This document shows, one piece after another, positions 12,916 to 23,284 of a stretch of 64,000 nt of DNA. The stretch's first letter is position 1. The number at the start of each line of letters is the position of its first letter. The notes beneath the pieces are model-generated. The model ran no database searches. It had not been told where the DNA came from and saw nothing but the letters and a program-made list of their open reading frames with translations. Source of the DNA: Pegea sp. RAD2-039 (taxonomy: Eukaryota > Chordata > Thaliacea > Salpida > Salpidae); NCBI GenBank assembly GCA_034620365.1, contig JAQGEQ010000071.1, positions 248,001 through 312,000 of the forward strand. Reading direction: 5' to 3'. Made by a program: the position numbers and the translations under genes.

Positions 12916-13737
12916 GTAAGTAAATTTTCTAATTTATGAGAAACAAATAAACCGAATAAACATTCTTTATATGCTAAGCATGCATAATATCGCATTTTTA
13001 ATTAAGTTATAAATAACCAATATAAATAATTTAAGCTGGTCACATAATTCTTTATCTAAAGGTAGTTTGATAGTTTAAAGAAATGATATTCCTATAAAAT
13101 TTTACATTAAAAGATGACACTAATTTGTTAGATTATCTATGGAATAAATAGTCTAATAAGATAGAAGAAACTTTATCATCCATAACGTTTCTAAAAATAA
13201 TGTACTTACAATAAACTTTCCTATTCGCTTTTTGATTGAGATATTGATTTTAACTTTAGCAAATATCAATAAATTAAATTAGATTTTTCTTAGCTGATTT
13301 TAGCTGTTTTACAAAACTTTGTTGTTTATTAGCCATTTGCTACTTTTTGCTTAACATTTAAAAATTTGTGAGTAATGTTCTCATTTTTGGGGATTATATA
13401 ATTTATTAGCTAATAATTATGGTGAAAAGTTGAAATAGAAGATTGTTATAATAAACAGTACCCTCTAAGATTAGTAAAATTATAAGTAAAAATAAGATTG
13501 ATAAAATATAAATTGTAAATAACTTTTAATTTCGTTTTTTCAAAGAACTTTATAACTTTTTTATTTTTCAAATATTTTTTTAAGCATGGCCTTATAAGTT
13601 TGTGAATTTAACTGGATTTATCAATATAATATATAAACAATTTATATTTTCCTAAAATCCAATCAATATAATTACATTCAACAATCTTTTTATTAAGTAG
13701 GTTAAAAAAATAAAGATGATTTTTATACTAGAGGCAT

Positions 13738-13787
13738 TTATAAGTCAAGTTTTTTGTAACTGTTATAAGTCAAGTGTTTTTTTTATT
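13738..13787. repeat. 25-bp imperfect tandem duplication
   Basis: TTATAAGTCAAGT occurs at 13738 and again at 13763, each followed by a T-rich stretch, giving two units of about 25 bp. The second copy runs into the polypyrimidine tract before the acceptor at 13795. The duplication may therefore have supplied part of that splice site. Confidence 0.6.
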
Positions 13788-13795
13788 AATTGTAG

Positions 13796-13843
13796 AGTAA
13801 CTAGATCAAATATAAAATTTAATAGTTTTAAGCTAAGTGAAAC
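13796..13843 (+). other. 5' UTR part of the first coding exon of LysRS
   Basis: A good acceptor (TTTTTTATTAATTGTAG) ends at 13795, 48 bases before the start ATG. This suggests the exon carrying the initiator is not the first exon of the transcript. It could also serve as a trans-splice acceptor if the organism uses a spliced leader. Confidence 0.4.
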
Positions 13844-15903
13844 ATGAGAAGACACTTACCAATATTTTTAAAGTACTACCATAATGGAAACTATACAAAC
13901 TTTAGAAACAAATCTTTTGAAACTTTACTTAAAAAGGTAAAACTCTGTTTCTTGTATTCTAATTGTTTTGTTGTATATATTTGTTTTTGTCTTCAATATA
14001 GATAGTAAAATTATTTTTTTAGTTAAACTTACTTTGAATATAAAAATATTCAGAAGTATAAATAATAATATATAATAATTTAATTATTTTTAGCCTTTTC
14101 TTCTAAGCATGATTTTTTTGTTCTATAATTTTAATGTTTAATCAAAAATAAGTTTTTATGTATCACTACATTTGCTAATCTTACTTTTATAGTTAAACTT
14201 TTTTTTAATGTAATTTATAGAATCAAAGATTATACTCAACTTTGTCATCTGATGATTTCCCTGATAAGAAATGTGAAAACCAAAACTCACAATCTTCATA
14301 TTCATCTAATGAGAAAGTAAATTCTTTCGAACAATTTAAAAATGAAAAGAATCATGTTATAGGAGCTGAAGAATATTTTCAGAGACGTACTCAGTATATA
14401 GAGTCACTAAAGAAAGAAAGCAAAAATCCATACCCACATAGCTTTGAAATTTCTTGCAATTTAGATGATTTTAATAAAAATTATGAATATTTAAATAAAG
14501 GTGAAAGTTTGAAAGAAATTGAATGTAGAGTTTCTGGTAGAATATCTTCGATTCGATATTCGGGGAAGAAGTTAATGTTTTATGATATAATTGCTGATGG
14601 TTCCAAGATTCAAGTTGTTTGTAATAAGAAACACTTTGACATTCCTGAAGAATTCTCAGATGCCTTTGTTCATCTTCGTCGAGGTGATGTTGTTGGAGTT
14701 CGAGGGTTTCCAAAGCGAACACAATCTGGTGAACTGAGTCTCATACCAAAATCCTTGAAATTGCTCTCTCCCTGTCTTCGAATGATCCCAACTCAATATT
14801 TTGGTCTTAAAGATAAAGAAGCAATTTATCGAAAACGATATTTGCATCTGATAACGAATCCCGAGTCTAGAACTAAACTTTTACTCCGTACAAAAGTCAA
14901 CAAATATCTTCGTTCTTTCTTTGATGACAGAAATTTTGATGAAGTTGAAACTCCAACATTGTCTTACTCTGCTGGCGGAGCAAATGCAAGACCTTTTATG
15001 ACGTATCACAACCAAATCAATGATAATTTGTTCATGAGAATTGCTCCTGAGTTGTACCTAAAGATGTTGGTGATAGGAGGCATTCAAAGAGTTTATGAAA
15101 TTGGAAAGACATTTCGTAACGAAGGAGTTGATAAGACTCATAACCCTGAGTTTACTGTTTGTGAAGCTTATCAAGCATACTCTGATTATAATGATTTGAA
15201 AACTTTAACAGAAGATTTGATGATCGGTTTGACGAAATCAATTTGTGGAACATCAAAGATTATCTACACTTCAAATGAAGGTGAAGATGTCGTAGTCGAC
15301 TTTCAATCTCCGTTCACTCAGTTAGATATGATTCCTGAATTAGAAAAGGCAACCGGAAAAACTCTACCTCAGGAAGACCAGCTTCACACAGAGGAAGCGA
15401 GAATAGCAATTATTGACATCTGCGATGAACTATCAGTAGAATGTCCTTCACCAAAAACTACATCTCGAATGCTCGATAAACTTGTTGATACTTATCTTGT
15501 TTCAAAATCTATGAATCCAACATTTATCATTAATCATCCGAAGATCATGAGTCCTTTAGCTAAAGATCATAGAACTAGACCTGGTCTAACTGAAAGATTT
15601 GAGTTGTTCATTTGTAAGACTGAAGTTTGTAATGCTTATACTGAACTAAATGATCCAATTATTCAAAGAGAACGTTTTAAACAGCAAGCTTTTGATAAAG
15701 CTTTTGGTGATGAAGAAACACAAGATTTCAGTGAAGAGTTTTGTACCGCTTTAGAGTATGGTTTACCACCAACTGCTGGCATGGGACTGGGTATTGATAG
15801 ACTAATCATGATTTTAAGTAATTCTACAAGTATAAGAGATGTTTTATTCTTTCCTCTAATGAAATCAAATTCACATGGAGAAGTAAAGGATAAAATCAAT
15901 TAG
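13844..15903 (+). CDS. KARS1: Lysyl-tRNA synthetase, class II, with mitochondrial targeting exon
   Basis: Lysyl-tRNA synthetase charges tRNA-Lys with lysine. Exon 1 is 13844-13936 (31 codons, donor AAAAAG|GTAAAA) and exon 2 is 14221-15903 (560 codons plus stop), joined in phase 0 for 591 aa. The N-terminus starts MRRHLPIFLKYYHNG, is basic and free of acid residues for over 20 positions, and reaches NQRLYSTLSS, a plausible matrix-peptidase cleavage context. The OB-fold anticodon-binding domain follows (about 110-215, with VSGRISSIRYSGKKLMFYD). The catalytic domain carries motif 1 (about 260-275, FDEVETPTLS), motif 2 (about 329-350, FRNEGVDKTHNPEFT) and motif 3 (about 544-560, GLPPTAGMGLGIDR). 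HFGLKDKE-type (YFGLKDKEAIYRKRYL) and NAYTELNDP signatures are intact. The lysine-rich helix found at the start of animal cytosolic forms is absent, and no other start or Met precedes the OB fold in exon 2. Confidence 0.95.
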
Positions 15904-16021
15904 AAAAAAATACTTTTGAAGATCTTGGAATAATCTGATATTTTCAAAACTTATTTTTTTCATTTGCTAATACTTTAATACGTCAGAGGGATTTCGTATC
16001 AAGTTATTGAATTTTTGCGCT

Positions 16022-16027
16022 AATAAA
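16022..16027 (+). other. Candidate polyadenylation signal of LysRS
   Basis: AATAAA 119 bases after the stop codon, followed by a T-rich tract at about 16053-16070. Position and downstream T-rich sequence fit a cleavage site. Confidence 0.5.
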
Positions 16028-19000
16028 TTTCTTTCTCATAAACTTACGATTTTGTGTTTTTTTTAGTTTTTTAAGGAAAATCGAAGCTTTTGTTTCTGGA
16101 ATATTAAATATCAAATAGTTGCTGTCATGGAGCTTGTTGTATTTAGTTACGCTACGTAAGTGAAAATCCTTTTGAATGATTTTATTTATTTAGAAGAAAT
16201 AAGATACAAAAATAGGTGACTAGCGATTCATGTAAATAAATTTACATTACTTATACTTAACAAACTAAAAACAATTTCATTTATTACAATTATTTTCATT
16301 TACAATCTCTGTAAAACTGATCATTAAATTTTTGTTTAAAAAATACTCAGACGCTTTTGACAGCGATTTTTTATAATTAATAACTTTTTGTGCAGACTAT
16401 CAGTTTCATATGTAACATAATATTAAATACATTTACTAAGATAATTTACAAAACAACCAGAAGCTATGAGACTACCACTTGTCCAGTCGACAAATATTAA
16501 TTTGAAGAATGAATTTGTTGATCCTAACTTTTATATAATTTTGAGATTCATTTGTATTACAAAATCTTACGAGAAAGATTCTACATTCTATTTTTACGCA
16601 ATCTGTAAATATTTAACTTACTATGTTCAGCACACGCTTCTCTCCACTATAATCAGGCTTGAGCATACTGAAAATTAAGTCGGAAGTTGTATAGAGTGTG
16701 CATAAACATAAATTCAAGCTTCAAACAAAACTTGAATTTATTCGTTAAAATATTTATGCACTTGTACTTGAATTAAGAAATAACTTAATCGAAAATGTAA
16801 AGAAAATAAGTTGTTGAAATTTATTAGCCAAGATCTATTGTAAACAAATTTTCAAATAGACTTATTTTAACAAGATCGACTTTATACCATGTAATTGTAA
16901 ATTAATTATTTTTCTTATCTTAATTAAACCTAAATAATAAAATGCTTCGAAAATTTAAAAAATAATTCAATAAAACTTCTCAAGCAAAAAAAAGTTTTAA
17001 TTAAAGGTGATAGTCAAAAGTTTAATTAAAATGTGGAAAAAGTTGTTGAATAATTTAATAATCTGTATTTAAATTAAAAATAATTACTCAAAAATATTCC
17101 TTAAATTTAAATAATTAAGCAAATTTTACTTATGATCATATATAAAGGGCACAATATTAAAAATATATTACTTAAGGATTAATATTTTGCCAATATAAAA
17201 GTATTCACTTATGTAAAAGTTAATTAGTTTTACTTGAAGAATTATAAAAATTACTCAACTAAGAAGCTTATCGATTTTTTTCAAATAATTAAATGTAAAA
17301 GAAAGCTTGCTATAGAGATATTGGTATTAAGAAATTGAAACTCAAGAGAATTCAAAGACTGTAATTAAATACCTGATAAACATATAAATTTAAAGTCATC
17401 TTTGGTCAAATATCCTCCAATATCATTGAATCTTATCTAGTAATGTCAGTCAAAAATTGTAGGCATGTCTGATAAATGACTCAATTTGCCTTTTATCAAT
17501 AAACTATATTTTAATTCATGTTTGTATTATTTCTAAAAATTTTCATTATTTTTCATTTAACAAAAAATTGAATGTCTTTTAAAATTAGGAAATCAGAAGA
17601 AGTTAAAGATCATTAAATTGTTTAATTCTTTATCATAAATTAGAGTATGACATGAAATTAGCATTTTCGATATAATTGGCAACAATTGGATCTAAATTAA
17701 ATTTCCTTAAAAATGAAGTTTTTAGTTTGCAGACAGACCTTAGTAAGAAAATTCTATTTTTGTATTAAACTAAAAAAGTATGCTGAGGTAATTTGTTTAG
17801 ATTTTAGTTTAAGCTTTTACTGTTATCACTAATTCCTTTCTATTTATTAGAGTTATTAAGTTTTCGCCAATTCAACTTTTCATTAAGCTTGTTTTTATCA
17901 GTATCAAAAATCTTTGAAATCATTTAATATTCACTTATTCTAAAAATAGACTTTATATACTAACTATTTTAGATTTAGCTAAAACTTTTACTTTAAACTG
18001 CGTTGCCCAACATACATTTATAGATCAAAGTGTATACTCCTTTAAATAGAAAAGACTATTTGACAATCTACTTTTATTCTTAATTAAATGAAAAAATTTT
18101 GAAAAAATGATTTCATTAAATTATCGTTTATAGTTGTTTTATGTTTTATTAAATAGAAAAATTTAAAAAGTAGTAACCGTAAATTGCTTCAAGTGACTAA
18201 ACATTATTGTCATAGGAAATAATAATCTTTTTCTATTTTTATTCCAGAGGAGTTTGAACTGTTATCAAAAGATAACACAAGATATGCAGTAGTTGACAGA
18301 TAGGCCCAATCATCAATTTAACTCAGGAATTTTGCTTTAAAAAAGTTTATGAAAGTTTTTGTTATCAACTTTAAAGTTAAAAGAGGTTGATTGATTTCGA
18401 AATATTATTCATAGCACCCATGATAAGTTTAATTGAGCATTCATGACTCATCACCTTTAACAACTCAAATTATCTTAATTGATTTTAAAGTCTAAAAAGT
18501 TATTTATCATTACCAGGAACCGTTCTGCTTCAACCAAAAATTAAGTAAATGAGTTAAGTTAGCCATTAAAAAGTAAAGTGTTAATTATTAAGAAAAAGTG
18601 TTACAAATTGTCTAGCTTTTTTAACATAAAATAATGTCAGATTTTGACATTAGAAATGATTTAGCATGTTATTCATATAAGCAATAAAAATGAATTTTAT
18701 TAAGATTTATACTATAATTTCTTTACAGTTTGTAGGTTAATTAATATAAATTTATTTCTTCAGCAAATCAAACTAAACATTTATGGATCTAAAAGAACAG
18801 TGTTTTCAAGACAGTATTTTTTGTAATACAAGAAATTAGAAAAATTTTGTAATTAAAAAAAGGTTTATAGTTTCTTTGCTAAAAGTCATGTTAAAAGTAT
18901 AGAGTATACACAACTCAGCAATAATAGTAAAGTTTAATTATAATTCTTGCAAAATTTTTACTATTAATAAAGTTTTATCATCAATAAAAAATAATAAATT

Positions 19001-19262
19001 GTATTAAAAATTATTTGTTCCATGTATAAAAACTTGACAACCCAATAAACGTTTCTAAGTTGATTGAATTTATTTTTAGAATGAACGTCCTTAATAACTC
19101 AAAAAGAAGTCAGTAGAAGCAATAAAGCATCCAAATAAAGCGCTGAAATTAATTGGTCAAGTTTTATTGAGTTGTAGTGAACTAGAGCTAGTGTTTGTTC
19201 ACCAATTGTTGGCTGCGGTAAATTATAATTTTGTTGTTGCCAAACTAACAAAAGTTTAATTT
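16028..19262. other. Intergenic, no firm gene
   Basis: AT-rich DNA. Two exon-like scraps are noted: an ATG-led 29-nt segment ending in a consensus donor at 16127-16155, and an acceptor-led segment ending in a stop at 18248-18303. No connecting exon was found. The 70-codon frame at 16466-16678 looks like chance. Confidence 0.4.
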
Positions 19263-19849
19263 TCAGCAAGTTGATTTTTTAATACAGGTGAGTTGCAGAG
19301 ACTGTTTGAAATTTAAGTCTAAATAAATCAGCTCAGTGGCACTAATGCAAGAGTAAGCATTTCTATACAACCGATAGTGACGAAATATTAAAATTGCTTG
19401 AAGTAATTTAACCAATTGCTGAATTGTAAAAAAAGCTGAGACGTAATCAGTAGGACAAAAGCTGAAACCGAAATCACGTGAAGACCAGTAGATGATGTCA
19501 AAGCACAAGTTACTATTTACCATTTCGGAAAAGAAAAAAGAAAAGAAAAAGGCTTTCAGTTTCATAGTATCCATTTTTTTCTGGAGGTTAGTCAAATCTT
19601 ACTTGATGAAAGACAAATTTTGACGCAGTTAGTTTTACAGTAGCAACCGCTGATCAGTGTAAGATTCATCATTACGCTAAAGGTAGCTTTTAATTTCATA
19701 GTCAACGCTCGCTGAGCTGCCAGATTTCTATTGTTGGCTGCATCAGTTACCTCATTCTTCTTGTTAGATGTTGTCACAAATTGGATGTAGCCATCATTAA
19801 AGCTATCGTCATAGAAAAAGTCAGCGTTGTCTGTAAAACTTCCAGACAT
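19263..19849 (-). pseudogene. Two abutting frameshift-related ORFs, possible decayed receptor-like gene
   Basis: Two minus-strand open frames meet with a 4-base overlap and differ by one frame: 19592-19849 (85 codons, starting MSGSFTDNADFFYDD) and 19263-19595 (110 codons). Base composition and codon variety are richer than in the flanks, and the first has a good ATG with an acidic, tyrosine-containing N-terminus. In the second, a cysteine in SFCPTDYV lies exactly 25 residues before the arginine of AILIFRHY. That is the spacing from C3.25 to R3.50 of TM3 in rhodopsin-type GPCRs, although the aspartate of DRY is missing. The segment TMKLKA recurs once in each frame. I do not recognise the protein. 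A broken GPCR-like pseudogene, an unknown short gene with unseen introns, or a mobile-element remnant are all possible. Confidence 0.3.
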
Positions 19850-22800
19850 TGTAAAGACTTATTGAAACAGCACAACGAAGAAGTTCTTAACTTGTGCGCT
19901 AGTAGAGCAAAATATATTTTAGAATAACTTTTTTTAATGGATATCTACTACCTTTGTAAAGTATTTATTTTTGTTTCACTGCTGTACAGACTGATGATGA
20001 TTTAATCAGACTATATTTAAAAGAAGTCAAGTAAAAATCTGAGATATATTAAAATTTTAATACGCTTAGTAGATCAAGTACTAGCTTACAACATTTTAAT
20101 TATAGATTAGAGTTAGGAAAGACTGTAAAGTTTTTTAAAAACAGACTTTATACTTCAAAAGTGGGTTTGATTCATAAAAACATAAAAATCTATTCAGAGA
20201 AGTTACAGATACTCATAAAATTTTATAGAATTAAATTAAAAGTTTAAAATTGTGATAACATTACAGAAGTTAATACTTTAGCTTTGAACGTCAGTAACTT
20301 GAGTATAACTCGTTATAAAGTCATTTTATTGTGCAAATAATTTATATAGCTGTAAAATATATAGCATCTCGAAACTTTTATTTAATGAAATTATCTTTAA
20401 TTTAGTCACATCTGACAGAATTCTATCAACGTTTTATCTTGTAGGTTGTTAACAAAAGTTAGTTGAAGTTAAACGTTTGATCATTTTGTAATAAAAAATT
20501 AATTAAATTAATTATAAACATTTTTTGTTCTTTTTGCGTTGAAACTTGATTGACTAAAACTTAAAGCAAAATACTTAAAAAATTGAATCATTCAAAATTT
20601 ATTTTATAGTTGATGTCAATCTATTTTCTTTTCTTTTCTTTCTATTTGATCATTAAAATTGAGTTACCAGTTGTAAAAAGTGCCATACCATTCTTCAGTT
20701 TACTGATTTAAAAAACGTTTATAAATCATTTAGTTCAAAATATACCCTATAAGCATTTTGTTATTTTTGTGTTCAACTTTAAAAAAAGTATTAATTTGTT
20801 AAGTAACTTTAAATAACTCTAACAAAAGTGTTTACTCCAATAAGGGGGAGTTTGTGTTTTCCAAATCATTAAGCTTAAGTTATTGTTTGAATTAAAGTAC
20901 CTCAGGTATTTTTAAATAATTAAAAAGTAGTTTGAAAGTGTTTGAAAGTAGTTTTGACGTAAATATGTCAAACAATTCTAGAATTATTTAAAGTCTGTAT
21001 ATTAAGTATTATTTAAAAAGTAAATGAAATAAAAATTAATCTTTGTTATTTAAGCAAACCAATTTTGCTTCATGATGTTAATAGTATGTAAATAGTTTTA
21101 AAAAGTTAAATCACTAAAAAGTAACCAGTTTATACTTGCTTAGTTGAGTTTTCACCTTAATTATGTAAAAGCAAAAGTACTGGAATACTTTTTCAATACT
21201 CTTTATTTACACATCTGCATTTTTGTTTGATGAGAGTTTATCAATCAAAATAATATTTTGGATTGTTTTAAAGAGAGCATTTACAGTGAGCTTACAGTTG
21301 TTAATTGATGATATTATGTGAGTAGTATATGTTTCATTAAAAAAGGTAATAAAAGTAAATTTAAAGCAGTGATGGGCTCAATAAGTTAACAATGATCTTC
21401 TGTACTTGGAAAAACAACGTTTTCCTCAATATTTACTGGGCTCAACATTTATTGATATTTTTCGAATAAGTAGTGCAATTGACCAGTTATATAGACATAA
21501 GATAAATTTAAAATAGAATTCGACTAAGAAGTCCAACGAAACGACAAAATAAAAAAACATGGTGCTTAGAATCAATAATTTTCTATTTTGTTTAACTTCT
21601 AGAATAGTTGAGATGTTAAAACCTTTTACATTTCACTGAGCAGTACAAAGTTTGTAGCTCTTGCAGACGGTTCACCTTTTAATAAGTATTTGCTATTTTC
21701 AGGCGTTGTTGATTTTTCAGCTTGCTTTTAACAATTAAACTTCAGAAAGCTACTATTAATTGGACAACATCGTTTTCATTCAACTAATGTTTTATCTGCG
21801 TGATGTCATTCTATTTCATACAAGATTTATTTCAAGACAAATCCCAAACAAAGCAAACAAAAATAAACTTCATACCGAAAACCACCGAGAATAAAATTTC
21901 TACATTTGTAGAATGACAATTTATTTTTAATATGTTTTAAAATGAATTAAATCAATTTAGAATTTGCGAAAAATAACTTACAAAGCAAATAAATTGATTT
22001 TTTCCAACATAACTAAAAATAGTTGTGAATAAATGTAACAAAATATTCTAATTAAAGAAAGATGTTTATGCTATTGTGTTGCTATAAATCAACATTAAAA
22101 GTTTGAAAACTCTCTACATTTACTAACCAATCTTTGTTACATCATCAGCTCATTTGACTAAGTCCTATCAGGGTCATGAGGTTGATATTTTTGTCTTCAA
22201 ATGTATAATGGATTAGAGGAGTTAGCAAAGTATTTTTTCACATACTTTACAAACGGCCTACTTGAGGGTTGTGAAGGTCTATTGAATCTCTGATAGACGT
22301 TCCTCTACCGTCTTGTGCTTTTCAAAAAGCAACAGATTGTAGCATTTTTATTATAAATAACAAAAGAAAGTGCAGATAAAAGAAAGATGCCGATTTGTAC
22401 ATCTTGTTTTTTATTGGTTTTCCGGCATTTGAAAACTTGAATCTTTATTTCGAAAGCTTATTTATCAAAAAATAAATTCAAAAATAAATCGATTGATTGA
22501 ATACTTTCATTTCTTTAATAAACTTTTTTGTAATCTTAATGGGATGGCTTCTTTTAGGATTATTCACAGCATAAACAACAATACTTGCTTTTACTTTTCC
22601 TCAAATTAATAAATTCAGTTGAACAAAAATAGACAAATTATATATAACTACAAGAACAATACTTTTGTGCAAATGTTTTTAGACTTTTTCGGAAAAATAA
22701 CAAAAATTTGATTTTTAAACTCAATTAAAAGCAAGCGATTTATTTTATCACTCATTCGTTGTCGCCTAAAATGTTTCAAATCCAAGTAATTACTAACTTT

Positions 22801-23214
22801 AAGCATAAATAATTCATATTGTTGCCGTAATGATTAACATCTGTAAAAATGTGGAATTCCAAGGATAATATGTGCCTGGTGAATAGATTAAATTTTAGCT
22901 TCATTATTATTTTAAGCTGGCCATTATGTTTTTCTGTGTTTAAAAGAGTTGAAAAAATAATCGCAATGTTTAGAAATCTCAAGTGCTTCATATTGCTTAA
23001 TCTTATGTTTTTATATTTCAGCTTTAAACGTGAAATAAATTCAATTAAATTATTTTAAAGTAAAGAATCAGTTGCAAAAAAGTAAACTAGATAAAAAAAG
23101 AAGTAATTTTCTTTGTAATCTTTGCGAAATTTTGAGGTGCACTAAACATATGGCCAAAAAGTAATCCTTAACCATCGACTTGAGCGGAAGACACATTGTT
23201 TTTTTTTATCAATA
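19850..23214. other. Upstream region of robo; no gene seen
   Basis: Mostly featureless AT-rich DNA. A GC-richer patch at about 22140-22330 may be a repeat fragment. The stretch immediately before 23215 should contain the robo promoter and 5' UTR, but no core element is recognisable. Confidence 0.4.
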
Positions 23215-23284
23215 ATGAGTCGTCTAACTAAGTGGAGATTTCGGTGCTTCAATTTTATCGTCATTTTGTTTCTTACTTCACAAG
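23215..23284 (+). CDS. robo: robo exon 1: signal peptide
   Basis: The first exon encodes MSRLTKWRFRC, then a hydrophobic core FNFIVILFL and TSQG, a classic secretory signal of about 24 residues. It ends in phase 1 at a strong donor (CAAG|GTGAGA) and joins the exon at 30955. Its 7.7-kb separation from the next exon is typical of Robo genes, which often have a long first intron. Confidence 0.8.

Larger units (their letters stand above)
11554..13795. promoter_or_regulatory. Divergent PWP1/LysRS upstream interval
   Basis: This interval of about 2.2 kb separates the PWP1 start (minus) from the exon holding the lysyl-tRNA synthetase start (plus), so promoters of both genes should lie here. No CpG island or clear core-promoter element can be picked out by eye in such AT-rich DNA. 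It contains two consensus-like donors (12406 and 12915) that probably belong to non-coding 5' exons of the synthetase, plus a 25-bp tandem duplication at 13738-13787. Confidence 0.4.

Noticed and set aside
14471..15899. Minus-strand frames over the LysRS exon
   Set aside because: Antisense shadows of a clearly conserved plus-strand gene.
16466..16678. 70-codon plus-strand frame after LysRS
   Set aside because: No family pattern. An alternative reading through an acceptor at 16460 gives only 12 residues before a stop.
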